From contig JALGPY010000009.1 in assembly GCA_023055425.1 (NCBI GenBank), forward strand, positions 32,345,275 to 32,409,274: a DNA stretch of 64,000 nt. Direction: 5' to 3'. This document shows positions 23,459 through 35,844 of the stretch, one piece after another. Source of the stretch: Linanthus parryae. Lineage: Eukaryota > Streptophyta > Magnoliopsida > Ericales > Polemoniaceae. The position numbers and the translations under genes were made by a program. Every line of letters begins with the position of its first letter. Position 1 is the stretch's first letter. The notes beneath the pieces were generated by a model. The model saw only the letters and a program-made list of their open reading frames with translations. It was not told where the DNA came from and searched no databases.

Positions 23459-25100
23459 TGAGTATTGTAGGTGATGGTGGTTTCTCACAGGGAAGAGCTG
23501 CTAACAGACCTCCTCTCTTTTGTTGATACAATTTTGTCCACTGTAAAGCTTTGATGAAAATGTTCATCATTGATCAGGATATGGAACTATGGAATATCAT
23601 TGAGAATGGTCCTCAGAATTTCTACACATAGAAAGATGGTATTAGAACTCTCAAATCTGAAGCCACTCTCTCCTCCTCTAATTTAGAACAATTTTAAAAA
23701 AATTATAAAGCTATGAATCTCTTATATTGTGCTTTGAGTGCAGATGAGTTCAATAGGATCTCAGGTTGCAAGACTGCCAAGGAGATCGGGGATAAGATTC
23801 TGGTGAACTTTGAAGGAACCAGCCAAGTCAAGCAAACCAAGATCAACATATATCTCTGGCAATATGAGCTATTCAAGATGAATGAAGATGATTCAATCAG
23901 AGATATGTTCAAAGGATTCACTGACATTGCCAACAACCTTGATTCATTGGGAAAGCACATTTCTAATTAAGAAAAGGTTAGAAAGATTCTCAGAAGTCTT
24001 CCAAAGGCATAATGTGAACGAAAGACTACTGCTATTCAAGAAGCTCAAGATCTTTCATTACTTCAACTTGATGACCTACAAGGAAAGATCCTTACACATT
24101 AAATATCCATGAACGAAGTGGATGGAGAACTGCCAGAAGGTGTCAAGAACCTAGCTCTCAAGGAAAACAAAAATGATCCATTTCAAAGCCTTTAAACTGA
24201 AGATGATGATGAAGATCCACTTGCTTTGATTACAAAGCCTTGACTAGAATTCTTAAAATGAAGAAGAACTTTGGAAACAATGACTTCAGCAGAGATAGAC
24301 ACAGATCCTTCAGTATCAAAGACTACAAAAGGTAAATCTTCTTCACATGGTAATAAGCCTAAAGTCATGAATTGTTTTGAGTTAATGGTGATGCAGGACA
24401 CTTGATCAGAGACTGTCCACAAAAGAAGAGCAAGAACTTTCAGAAGAAATATCATGATAAAATAAAGAAAGCTAGGATGGCTTCCTGGAGTGAGTTAGAA
24501 ACCTCAAGTGACTCTCAATCTGAAGAAGAGCATGGCAACCTATGCTTTATGGCCAAGAATGATGAAATTTTTGTAAAGAACATTGAGGTAATGGTAAATT
24601 GTTTGATTTCAAAACAAACAAAATCCCTCTCTGATTATCTTAGAACAATGCTTTTAAATGAAGATGACCAGTTGAAAGATATTAGACTTTTGAAAGAAAA
24701 TTTTCATGAGCAAGCAAAAGAAAACTTGCATCTTCTTTGCCTGAATCAGAATCTTGAAATCTCTTAGAAGAAAACTGAAAGTGATTTCAAGGCCTTGAAA
24801 TCCAGTTTCAAAGTCTTGAAATCACAATTCAAGGAAGTAGTCACTGAGAACTCTCTTCTGAGTGACAGTATTGTTAATCTAAGACATCAAGTTGATGAAT
24901 TGGACAAACAAAAGAATACTATGACTGAGTAATTTCAAAAATCTGAATTTGTCAAAAAAAAAACTTGCAGGCTCAAAACACAAATTGAACTTGATTCTTG
25001 GAGGTATCTTAAAGTCTGTTCGCAAAACTTGAATTGGATACAATCCAAATTTTCCCAAAGAGAACAATACCAGATTTGTGAAAGCTGGAAACAAAACATC
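23459..25100 (+). pseudogene. SIRE-type gag, broken
   Basis: Starts at MSIVGDGGFSQGRAANRPPL (23459), typical of this lineage's gag, and is soon interrupted by stops. 23713-23970 carries the central gag (ISGCKTAKEIGDKI, VKQTKINIYLWQYELFKM). A zinc knuckle with frame errors lies near 24370-24415 and ends HLIRDCPQKKSKN. 24402-24767 continues with an acidic segment. A Lys-rich coil around 24785-24860 repeats FKALK and FKVLK because the palindrome encodes it. At least five stops or shifts mean no functional gag. Confidence 0.75.
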
Positions 25101-25313
25101 TCCTTAGTGCCATTACTTCAATAAGATTGGTCATGTTAAGATGACTTGTCCTTTTAGAAGAAGAGACCCTCACATAATGAGGAATACCTTTCCCTTCCAA
25201 CTCAAAGGACAAGTTAGACATATTTGAGTTCCTAAAGGGGTTAGACTACCCAACATGGTTGACCTTGAATATGAATCTAAATTCCAAACTAGGTCTAACA
25301 GCTAGGTAAGGCA

Positions 25314-26108
25314 GTGAATGGTGTTTGTAGGTTGTCACCAAGATCAAAGAACATAAATTGTTTATGGACAGTGGTTTCTCAAGACAAGATGAGTGGAAAG
25401 AGATCTATATTCTCAAAACTGAAAGATAAATCTAAAGGATCAATTATACTTGGTGACAAAGGCAAATGCAGCATTCTTGGTATTGGTAAAGTTGGTACAG
25501 ATTCTGAAAATTCTATTTATGATGTATATCTAGTTGATGGTTTGAAATTAAATTTTCTTAGTGTTTCTCAGCTTTGTGATAATGGCAACAAGGTTATCTT
25601 TGACAACGAGAAATGTGTGCTGCAAGATGAGAAATCTGGCAATTGCATCCTCACAGCCTTTAGATCAAACAATGTTTATACTTTTCAAACTAAAAAAGTT
25701 ACAGGAGAAAAATTGAAGTGTCTCAAGGCCTTGAAAGAAGATTCAAAGCTTTGGCATAAAATGTTGGGACACATTAGCTTGCATACCTTGAACAAGCCAG
25801 ATTCCAAAAACTTAGTAAGAGGTCTACCCTCTGTCAAGTTCGGAGATGAAGAAATATGCAAGGCATGTGCACAAGGCAAGCAAACTAGAAGCTCATTCAA
25901 AACAAAGAACTTTGTAAGTACTACTAGACCCGTTGAATTACAGCATATGGATCTCTGTGGTCCTGTGAGAACTCCAACTCCAAAGGGTAAGAAGTGCATG
26001 CTTGTTATTGTAGATGATTCTCTATATATGATTGGGTTATATTTCTTAGATAAAAATTCGAAGCTCTCACCGAATTTTCAAAGCTTTGTAGAGTACTTCA
26101 AACATTGA
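25314..26108 (+). pseudogene. SIRE-type protease remnant, pre-integrase and integrase start
   Basis: The catalytic DSG triplet of the protease lies near 25366-25376, but in another frame (MDSGFSRQ), so the main 264-residue frame begins after a frameshift. It then reads through NFLSVSQLCDNG, the HHCC region (LWHKMLGHISLHTL ... CKACAQGKQTRSSF) and the first integrase Asp (HMDLCGPVRTPT), followed by VIVDDSLYMIG. It stops at 26106, before the second catalytic Asp. Confidence 0.75.
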
Positions 26109-26683
26109 AAAACCTACCTATTGCTTCAATCAGAAGTGATCATGGTATAGAATTTGATAAATTATAGTTTGATGTATTATGTTCTAAGCATGGCATCTCT
26201 CACAACTTTTCTGCTCCTGGAACTCCTAAACAGAATGGAGTTGTTGAAAGAAAGAACAGGACTCTTGATGACATGACAAGAACAATGCTTCTGGAAAACA
26301 GATTACCAAAGCATTATTGGGCAGAATCTGCGAATATAGCAAACTATATTCTTAATAGGTGCTTGATCAGACCTATTCTGAAGAAGAATCCTCATGAGCT
26401 GTTCAAAGAAAGAAAGCCAAACATTTCTTACTTCAAACCATTTGGTTGTACTTGTTCTGTCCACAATAATGGTAAGGACAATCTTGGTAAGTTTGATGCA
26501 AGAAGTGATGAAGGCATTTTTCTTGGTTATTCACAGGCAAGCAAAGCCTATGGAGTTTATAATAATATAACCAAGATTTTAGAAGAAAGAATTCATGTTA
26601 TATTTGATGAAAGCTATGATGGTTCTTTGAGTGATGGTTTTGCAGATCTCAATCTGAACAAGCATGATTCAGATACTGAATAA
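26109..26683 (+). pseudogene. SIRE-type integrase second half
   Basis: 26109-26272 has lost frame but keeps the IRSDHG segment with the second catalytic Asp and NGVVERKNR with the Glu. 26273-26683 then runs open for 136 residues: MTRTMLLENRLPKHYWAESAN, NPHELFKERKPN, FGCTCSVHN, DEGIFLGYS. It ends before the linker to RT. A linker at 26700-26820 again encodes FKALK repeats from the palindrome. Confidence 0.75.
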
Positions 26684-27037
26684 GAATCTTCAAAAGGATC
26701 CAATGGAATATCACAGGAACAAAGCAGGCATTTTCAAGGCCTTGAAACCAAGGTTCAAAGCCTTGAAACAAAATCTACAGGAAATACAACAGAACAGGCT
26801 ACTACTTCAAGTTCTCAGAGACATGAGAAGCAAAATGGAGAGCCTGAACCTTCGACACCAAGGAAGAGAATTAAATATATCTCATCTCATCCTACTGACA
26901 ACATTATTTCTGATCCAACCACTGGTACACAAACTATATCACAGCTGAAGAACCTATGTGCTTTTAATGCTTTTATCTCTCTTGTAGAACCTAAAACTGT
27001 GAAGGAAGAATTACAAGAAGAAGACTAGATCATAGCA

Positions 27038-28013
27038 ATGCAAAGTGAACTCAATGAGTTTGAAAGGAATAAGGTATGGAATCTAGTTCCTCCATCAAGA
27101 AATTTGTCTGTAATTCGCACCGGATGGGTATTAAGAAACAAGTTAGATGAAAATGGAAAGGTAATCAGGAACAAAGTTAGATTGGTAGCTCAAGGCTACA
27201 ATCAAGAAGAAGGTATTGGCTATGAAGAAACATTTTCTCCTGTTGCCAAGTTAGAAGCAATTAGAATTTTTACTTGCATTTTCTTCTCAGAAGAACATGA
27301 AAATTTTCCAAATAGATGTGAAGTGTGCATTTTTAAATGGTTATTTGGAAAAGGAAGTTTATATTGCTCAACCTCCAGGTTTTCAAAATGACATGTTTCC
27401 AGATCATGTTTACAAACTTGACAAGGCTCTTTATGGTTTGAAACAAGCTCCAAGGGCTTGGTATGAAAGATTGTCAAAATTTCTACTTGAAAATGATTTC
27501 AAAAGAGGATTAGTAGATAAGACCCTTTTCATAAAGACTCATAAGAAATACATGTTTGTAGTTCAAATTTATTTTGATGATATCTTGTTTGGAGCTATTA
27601 ATGATCTTCTTTGTAAGAAATTATCAAGTCTTATGAGAAGGGAATTTGAAATGAGCTTGATGGGAGAATTCAACTTCTTTCTTGGACTTCAAAGTCGTAA
27701 GATGAAGAAGGGTATATTCCCACATCAAAGCAAGTACATAAGAGACTTGCTAAGCAAGTACAATATTTCTCAGTCCAAAGAGATTGAGACCCCCATGAGT
27801 TCTACACTGTCTCTAGACAAAGATGAATCTAGTAAGAGTGTGAATGTGAAAGAGTATAGAGATATTATTGGATCATTACTCTACCTCATAGCTAGTAGAC
27901 CAGACATCATGTTCAGTGTGTGCATGTGTGCTAGATTTGAAGCTGATCTTAAAGAATCACACTTGACTGCAGTTAAGAGAATTTTAGATATCTCAATGGT
28001 ACCAAAGACTTAG
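27038..28013 (+). pseudogene. SIRE-type reverse transcriptase
   Basis: Two overlapping frames (27038-27391 and 27297-28013) are joined by a frameshift near 27295. Motifs: VWNLVPPSRN, RLVAQGYNQEEGI, ETFSPVAKLEAIR, IDVKCAFLNGYLEKEVYI, YGLKQAPRAWYERL and the catalytic box as YFDDILF where YVDD is usual. Then FFLGLQSRKMKKGIF and ETPMSSTLSL follow. It stops at 28013, just before RNase H. A single-base error plus one stop separate this from a continuous polyprotein. Confidence 0.82.
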
Positions 28014-28045
28014 GGATTCGGTATCCTAAACAATCTAACTTCTCT

Positions 28046-28522
28046 TTGTGTGGCTATTCAGATTCAGACTTTGCAGGATATAAATTTGATAGAAAAAGTA
28101 CATCAGGATGCTGTCAATTTCTTGGATCACCATTAATCAGCTGGCATTCAAAAAAGCAAAACTCAGTTGCACTATCAACAGCAGAAGCTGAATACATAGC
28201 AGCTGGAGCTTGCTATTCACAAGTGTTATGGATAGCACAACAAATGAGAGATCTTGGATTTGATTTCAGAGACACACCTATCAATTGTGACAACACAAGT
28301 GCAATATCAATTACAAAGAATCCAGTTCAACATTCAAGGACAAAGCACATTGATGTTAAACACCACTTCATCCGAGATCGTGCTGAAAAAGGTTATATTG
28401 TTCTTGAATTTGTTTCGACTAACTTGCAATTTACAGATATCTTCACTAAACCATTGCCACATGAAATATTCTCAGCCTTAAGATTGGATTTGAGTATGCT
28501 AAATAAAGAAGCATTGGTTTAG
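28046..28522 (+). pseudogene. SIRE-type RNase H
   Basis: 158 residues with all expected landmarks: YSDSDFAG (first Asp), STAEAEYIAA (Glu), NCDNTSAISI (second Asp), KHIDVKHHFIRD, and TDIFTKPLP near the C-terminus. It ends at a TAG at the normal end of pol in this lineage. A stop at 28013 separates it from RT, so it would not be made as part of pol. Confidence 0.82.
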
Positions 28523-28967
28523 TGGGAGAATCATGTAAGTTTTATGTGTTTCAGAGGTTTGACCTGATTTTCAAAGCTTGAAAATCTTTTCAAATCTTTG
28601 AGTATATGTGCTTTACATCATACAACTTTTCAAGGCCTTGAAATCCTTTCCAAAGCCTTGAAAATAAGACTGCATGCTAGTTAGTCAATAGATTAGATCT
28701 CTCAATGTTGGGTGTTATCTTTTTAGATAATTGCTCAATGTTGCCCCTCAATTTTTTAAATACTCCTTTTCAGCCAAAATTGTACTATTTTTTTTATTTT
28801 CAATGGAATACACAAAATTTGAATCTTTTTGATTTAGCAGATCTTCAAATATCATAAAGAATATTTAGCTTCCTTTTCAAACTGAAACTCTCTTCTATTT
28901 ATCTTCTTCTCTCTTTCTCTCCTTCGTATTTATCATACCTCTCTCTCTTCTTCTCTCCAAACCCTAA

Positions 28968-30760
28968 TGAGCACTAGGAGAGCCTCTGACAGAATCAAGA
29001 TGGATTGTGGTTCAATGCTACAACATAGAAGAAAAGAACGACCACTGTGGAAGAGGTTCAGGACATCCGTGGAGATTCCAGTTCAAAGACTACTACTACA
29101 TAAGACATAGAACCTCCTCTTACCAATAAGAAGGAAAAGAAAGATGAGACATCCGTGTCCAGCAAGAAGAAGAAGATGACAGTGTAGTTTGCACCAGAAT
29201 TACATAAGGGAATTAAGATTGGTAGCCCTAAGAAGACAAAGAAGAAGGCTGACAAAGCAGATTAGGGAAAAGGAAAAGAAAAGGTTACGGAGGATGAAAC
29301 AGATGAGGACATTGAGAATTCACTACACATCTATTCAGAGAAGAAGAAATCCACTGGTAAGAATTCAGCCCTTATAATACATGGTTCATTACTCATGTTG
29401 CTAGAGGAAAATGGCTAGATGGATTTGTTCTAGATTAGTTACATTCTGTAGTATGATCAGTATTCCTATGTTACATGGTATGAATCTGGAGTGTGTCAAA
29501 ATGTTGAAGAAAAGCTCTCGTTGGTTTGTTCTAAACCCTCCAGAGTTAGCCTACCCTAGACTCACCAGATTCTTTTACCTAAACATGAAACAACTCAGGA
29601 AAACTGCAAATCTGGTAATTCATACCTAAGTTGCTTGTATTGATATGAAACTAGATCACTCTGAGTTTTCCAATCTTCTAGGTTTTCGTAAGAGGTATGA
29701 TAAAAGTAACTACCCTCCTAAGAGTGAAGCCCTGAAACAAGCAAAAGAAGAGTTCTTTCTACCCAATACCCCTGCCTCATGTAAGCAGTTAACACACTCT
29801 GTGCTAACTGTTGAAGCCAAGGTTTTGTTTACTATCTTGATGAGATGTGTGGTACCAAATGAATACTCAAAGGAACTGGTCACTGATATGGTGTTGCACT
29901 TAATGTTTTTGGTTATGCATGGTTATGAAATTGACCTTCCAAAACTTGTGATGGAACACATGCTTTACAGCGAAACCAACAAGAGAAAACACCATTTTCC
30001 ATATGCCAATTTTCTCACCTTATTCTTTCAACACTTTGAAATTCTAACTAATAGGGATGATACTATCACTATTGGGTTTGGTATGCTTAATGAGAAGGCA
30101 TTTGAGAAGATTGGAGTGGTGAAAACGAATTCTAAGATTGGAAGCTATACTCAGACTTGACCGAGGAAGAGCTGAACTCCAATAAATTCCTCAAACCCAA
30201 TACCTTGACCCCTACTTCAAGACAAACCTCTCAGCCTCTAGATAACTCCTTGGTTCTTCAGTTGATAAATGTACTTCAGATGGACATTGATGAAGTGAAG
30301 GAGAATTAAAATGGATTTGATACTAATCTCAGGAAGGTAAAGTATATGGTTGAAAACATGTTTAGAAGAATGACATTGTTTGATGTGCCTGAAGAAGTGT
30401 CTCAAGCTGCAAAAAGTACCAAAAAGGTTTATTCAGCCAAGGATCTGCTCAGTGAAACTCATGATGGGGCTGCTCAGGTAAAGGATAAAGGTGGTTGACG
30501 AACAAGTGGATGAAGATCAAGAGGAAGAAAGTGACAGTCCAGACTCAGGAGCACTACTTATAGATCTCAAGATGAAGAAATCATAGAAGCCAAATGTTCC
30601 ATAGATCGTGACTGCAGCTCACCTGTTTGAAGGTGAAGCTGAAGCTGGTGATGATGTGGCTCAACAGGAAGAAGAACAGGTTGATGATGATGAGGGAGAT
30701 AGTCGGGAAGAAGATGTAGAGCAGCAAGGAGATGAAGACACTAAACCTTAACTCTTGCCT
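28968..30760 (+). pseudogene. ORF3 (extra ORF of SIRE-type elements)
   Basis: Starts at MSTRRASDRIKM (28968), about 450 nt after RNase H. It breaks into pieces: 29189-29377 (basic), 29411-29629, and 29645-30160, the best conserved part. That part resembles the 'putative plant transposon protein' domain found in third ORFs of SIRE and Athila elements (LTHSVLTVEAKVLFTILMRC, VLHLMFLVMHGYEIDLPK). A low-complexity acidic tail follows to about 30750. The role of this ORF is unknown in the lineage; in soybean SIRE1 it was called envelope-like. No signal peptide or membrane segment is convincing here. Confidence 0.6.
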
Positions 30761-30775
30761 ACTCTTTCTTATCCT

Positions 30776-30811
30776 TTTCAAGGCCTTGAAATTCCTTTCA
30801 AAGTCTTGAAA
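30776..30811. repeat. Palindrome pair after ORF3
   Basis: TTTCAAGGCCTTGAAA (30776-30791) followed by the variant TTTCAAAGTCTTGAAA (30796-30811). The same perfect-plus-variant pairing occurs at 24785-24821, 26732-26768 and 28628-28662, and in a looser form at 22217-22252. Confidence 0.85.
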
Positions 30812-31143
30812 CTTCTGTCTTTTCAAACAGTCTTTGAAAAATCTTTCCACATACTTTGATCCAACATTTTCTTTTCTCATTATTTTTTGATCAAAGTCAC
30901 AAAGGGGGAGAAGTTTAGGATATTTTATGTTTACTTATGTGTTTAGAGACCTGGTATTGGTCAGTAGGATTATCTGAAACATTGCTGTTATTTGCTGTTT
31001 TCAGTTGGTTTAATAAGTTAGATTTTTCTTTTGGACATTATGTGTTATGATTTATTCTGCTATGTGCTAATGAGTATTTGTTGAAAAATCACAATATTAA
31101 ACAGATTTACAGATGGTGTTTTTGTCTTTCATCAAGGGGAGAT

Positions 31144-32357
31144 TGTAAGTTCAATGCAGGATCAAGACTTGAAACAGCTTTCAAATCCTTGAAACTGACT
31201 GAGCTTTATATGCATGAACTTAGGGGGAGTTTCTTTACTTGATTCAACTCCTAAACCCCTCTTCATGATTAGCTGATACTTGATGATGAAAGAAAAATTA
31301 TTTTGACACAGTTTGAAGTATCTAACATCATCTGTTTGATTGAGTTTTGCAGGGATATTGTGTTTCCTATTTTATAGGAATCTGTTTCCTAACTTATGTT
31401 TTGCAGAAATGGAAACTACTTGATGACTTGATTATGTGATCAATCTATTGTTTTTAAAAGCTTCCCAACATATTTCCAACAAGATAAAATTAGTATCCTG
31501 GAAGATACTGAGCTACTAGCCGTTGGAAGAAGCTGTTAGAAGAGTCAAGAATTGAAGCGAATATTCAGGAAAGTTTGTTGAGAAGATTTTGAAGATCTTC
31601 AATTCAAACTGAGTGTTTAAGAGGAATTGCTGAAGGAGTTCGTAGACAAAACAACAAAGAGCAATTCACAGAGAAACTCAAAAACATTCAAAGATTGACA
31701 AGCAACAAATAAGCAGATTCATCTCTCTCAATCCAAGTATCAGAAGAACATTGCATACTCACTGCAATTTAATTTCTTGTGTTCTTCTTTTCTGAACTTC
31801 ATTTGTATATCATTTTGATAATACTTCCGTTCTCAATCTCAAGGATTTTTAAAGGTGAAATATAGAGAATTCTTAGTTAATCAGATAGCTAGAGCAGGTA
31901 CTAGATAGGTTAGTGAGAACCACAAGCTGTAACAGAGTGAGGCATCTCTCTATGCTTGAGATCTAGGGCTTAGCTGTGGATTAATAAGAATTGTGTTGAA
32001 AATCCGGCAGGGAGAAGGTCCCTGAGGTAGAGACTTAGGTATAAGTGGACTGAACTCTATATATCCTGTACCTCTTGCATTTACTTTCCAGTTGCATACA
32101 TAGAACTTTTTCATCATTCAAAACAGTTTCATTTCAAGGGTTTGAAACTCATTTCAAGGCTTTGAAAAAGACTTATTCTTTTGTATACTCTAACTTTTAT
32201 TATTCCAAGGGCTTGAAACTCATTTCAAGGCCTTGAATCACTTTACAAATCTTTTGAAACCACTATTTTTGCAAGTTTAGCAAAAGTTTGCATACTCAAT
32301 TCCCACCCCCCTTCTAGAGTATTGATCCTGTATTTCTACCTACTGTACACCCCTTCA
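31144..32357 (+). repeat. 3' LTR of the SIRE-type element
   Basis: About 1214 bp, TGTAAGTTCAATGCAGG...CCCCTTCA, directly after the AAGGGGAGAT purine tract. Confidence 0.85.
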
Positions 32358-32362
32358 ATACT

Positions 32363-33634
32363 TAACTAAGATTCTTAGTAATCTCTAATCGCTTAGACAT
32401 AAGAAGTACATTAGACTAGTAACAAATATAGTTATCACTCACAATCAATGAACGCAAATGGCTGAGGTGGATCCAAAAATTTCTTTGATCAATACCGAAA
32501 ATCCTTGAATTCAAGGTGGTCTTGAACTTGCCGACGAGGTCATCTCCTCAGCCTGGCATAACACGCTCTATGACACTACATTTTCTGCTGCCTCCCACTA
32601 TTGGTGAGCCTCAAGAAAGCGTTTATGTTATGTTGTGGTGTCCAATGATCACATGTTCAACCATTTTTAGGTGGTCTGAAAACCTATGTTTGTAGAATGG
32701 TACATAGTACGAAGTCGCCTTACGTTGTCGTTGTCACAATTTATCCATCACAGTTTCAATTAAGACACGATTGATTAGACATTAGTAGGTAATTAATACT
32801 AGCATTTTTACTTAGCTCTGTAACATCAGACATGATTTAAAACTTGGCGTATATCATAGGAAACAAATCTCATCACTTATGTCAGCTTATCAATTTCAAT
32901 CATTTCTCTAATGTGAGGTAATTTTGTTTTAGTTCCGTAACATGTGATATTATACGATATTCACACAGTTATCCAATCACACACAGATAAGGAAAAAAAC
33001 AAGCATACATGAGCATAAAGAATATGCATGGATGTGGGCCCTTAGTTTGCACTCTCATCAATGAAAACACGGTCTTGTACAAGTCTTGAATTCACCTCAT
33101 TGCGTCCTCTTCTCTTGAGAACACTCTTTTGAATTCTTTGAAGTCGTCTTTGGTCCATGCATCATGCTTCATATATATCGGTTTGGCCATTGACACTAAC
33201 TAACTATCTTATGTACAACAAGAATGGCCACCTATTGAGGGGAGTATGTGAGAGAAGAAGACAATAGAGTACAAGAGAGGCACGACACGCTGGACGTATT
33301 TTGATTACATAATAAAACTTACAAAACTTTATTAAAATCAAAATAAAACCATAAGCAATAAATGTATACACCACATCTACGCCACATCCACGCAATAAAC
33401 ATATCCATTCAACCCACAAATATGAATAAAACATAAAGATAAATTTTCTAAAATTTTCTACAAATTTGCAAAATTATCTAAAATTACTGGAAATTAATAA
33501 GAAATTATTTAATTAATCTAAATAATCAAATAAAGCTCTAAACTTCCTATTGTCTCACCCCCTATGGTAGACAGTAGGGAAACATGATTTTAATGTCAAG
33601 AAAAATTTTGGGTCGAAAACAGTGTGTTTAAGGT
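32363..33634. other. Unassigned locus DNA
   Basis: AT-rich DNA without a convincing gene. The minus-strand stretch 33204-33434 is hydrophobic but has no match I know. It was joined to 22105-22169 before the SIRE-type insertion and may hold the 5' part of the copia relic, though I see no primer site or gag. Confidence 0.35.
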
Positions 33635-33977
33635 CTCCCACTCATAGTTAGAAAATACACCGAATTATTCCGTTCAATACCTGTACGTACGTATAATTGA
33701 AAAATACTCCCGTATTCCGTACTGAAGTCGAACCTAATTAAAAATACTCGAATTTTTGGTTAAAAACGTTTAGTACTCGTATTTAACGACTTAACGTATA
33801 AAACTTCCGAATAAAACTTCTCGCATTCACATAACGTATCATTAAAAATATTATATCATAGTTATTGGTTATGATTCAATTTATTACAAACTATTTTCTT
33901 ATACTAAATATTATTATTAAAATCCACAAATATTATAATAAAAAATTACAAATATCAATTTAATTTTTAATAACCAT

Positions 33978-34042
33978 ACATATTATTTTGTACACATATA
34001 CACACACGTGCGCACATACACACACAACACACACCCATATAT
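33978..34042. repeat. (CA)n-type microsatellite
   Basis: Imperfect run of CACATACACACACACGTGCG type in the left arm of the hAT element. Confidence 0.75.
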
Positions 34043-34341
34043 GTTGTATCTTGAGTGCTACGCATTCGTAAACATAAGGGCATTATTTGTATTAAGAATA
34101 ATTCATACTTGAAATTAGTGAAACTGCGGTACTTTTTATAAAGAATATAACTAAATAAGTAAAATTCAATGAGTCAATAGAGAGAGTTACCATAATGAAA
34201 ATTTACCGAGTACATATTTTACAAATAAATCAAACATATATAAAAGAAATGATGAAAAGATAGCAGTATGGGACGTAACAATCTTACTGTATGTGTTATT
34301 TAGAAGAAAAACTTTTTTTTTAAAGGAAAACTGAATATCGA

Positions 34342-35534
34342 TTATTGGGTAGTCAACCCCATAAGATCAAAATCGATTACATCATGCGCCCAGGTTGGCG
34401 TTTGTGAATAATAACTTATGTCATCTTCTTCTATCGCTCTTGCGGCTAAAAGATCTGCAAAAGAATTTCCTTCACGGTGAACATGTAATATTTCAACCTC
34501 TTCGAACCGAGCTAGCTTGTTTCTGCAATTCATCAAAAGTTATTTGAGGTCTGATATAGCGTGGAGCTCTTTTATTCTTCCAACAGCCCATCTCGCCGTA
34601 GAAGCACCGCAACCAGGCAGTCAAGCTCCAGTTGGATGGATTTGTAGCCCATTTCCAACGCAAATTCCAATCCTTCCGAAACTGCTGCTAATTCTGCCAT
34701 GAGGGGCGTTCTTTGTCGCACCAGTCTTCTTTGTCGAGCAGCTACGAAGTGGCCCTCTACATCTCTGATCACTATACCAATACCAGAAGCTGGGTAATGA
34801 TTCCTCCATGAGGCATCGACGTTAACTTTGACAAAACCACTCTTTGGGCAACGCCATGTACTGCTACTGTCCAGCCCTCGTGGATGATCATCTAGGTGTC
34901 CCGAAACTTTCGCTTCTTTATACCACTGCATATACTCCGAGCTAGCGGCCACTATTTCCTCCGGTGTTCTCTCTTTGTTGTTGAAAACTACTTCATTTCG
35001 ATTTGACCAAATTGCCCAGATTGTCTTTAAAACCTCGCATCGATTCTTATGTTCAGTGGTCAAGAATTGAGAAATCATTTCTTTGACATTAGCAAACTTA
35101 CTTATATCAAAAGCATCGCCTAGGGCTATCTTCCACACCAACTGTGAGTGCATGCATCCCCGAAAGAGATGCTCCAATGTTTCGGCGTCTTTGTGGCAGA
35201 GTCTGCACGTCACAGGAACTTATACTCCTCTTCGTAACAATTTACTCGCAACCGGGAGGGAGGAAAGCCATAATCTCCAGCTGGGCATCAAGTACTTCTT
35301 TGGTATTTTCAAGCTCCAAAAGTTTGTCAACCAAGAACTGCTTTGCGTTGACACCGAGGAGGAAGCAGTAGGTACCGAGATCTTCCTCTGTGCTCTGTAA
35401 CCGGACTTGACGGTGTACTGACCGTCCTCTGAGAAGGCCCAAAACAGCTTGTCCGACGACTCTTGACACCCAATTGGAACTTGTAAGACCGCTTCTACGT
35501 CAATAGGCCACACCGTTCGCGAAATCTCTTTCAC
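34342..35534 (-). pseudogene. LINE ORF2 C-terminus: zinc-binding and RNase H
   Basis: Three stretches. 35220-35534 holds the zf-RVT start (DGQYTVKSGYRA). 34572-35213 continues in the same frame after one stop (TAA in RRGV-VPVTC) with CRLCHKDAETLEHLFRGC, then RNase H with VNVDAS (Asp), AELAAVSEGL (Glu) and LELDCL (Asp). 34342-34536, after a frameshift, holds HVHREGNSFAD with the last Asp. All four RNase H acidic residues are still present. Plant L1-type LINEs commonly carry this RNase H. Confidence 0.82.
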
Positions 35535-35844
35535 ATCCCAGCTTCCCGTATCTGCATTTATAAGCTCAGAGACCTTCCGATTTTCAGAACCCGGTTGTGA
35601 TTAAACTGAAAGTATCGGGCCTTTTTAGCCACTTTTCGCCAAAAATATTAATCTTGCTACCGTCTTTGATTTTCCATACCAACCCACTACGGATCAGATC
35701 CCTTCCCGCCAATATACTTCGAAAAGTGTAGGAGATCTGATAGGACTTTTACAGTTCATACTGAATTATTGAGGAGCTCCTATAATACGTATCCTTGTAT
35801 ACCCACGCCACCAAAGAATCCGGGTTCTGCAAGAAACGGCACGT

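Larger units (their letters stand above)
22175..32357 (+). mobile_element. SIRE/Maximus-type Ty1/copia element
   Basis: A 10.2-kb element with LTRs 22175-23408 and 31144-32357, tRNA-Met-type primer site at 23411-23422, gag, protease, integrase, RT, RNase H, then a further ORF3 and a polypurine tract (AAGGGGAGAT, about 31134-31143). Flanks read ATCCT (22170-22174) and ATACT (32358-32362), a target duplication with one change. The RT type and the extra ORF after RNase H place it in the SIRE/Maximus lineage. Many stops and frameshifts make it defective. It is peppered with the palindrome TTTCAAGGCCTTGAAA. Confidence 0.85.

Noticed and set aside
28968..30760. Calling ORF3 an envelope protein
   Set aside because: The name envelope-like is historical for this lineage. 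I see no signal peptide, membrane segment or cleavage site here, so only an ORF3 of unknown role is reported.
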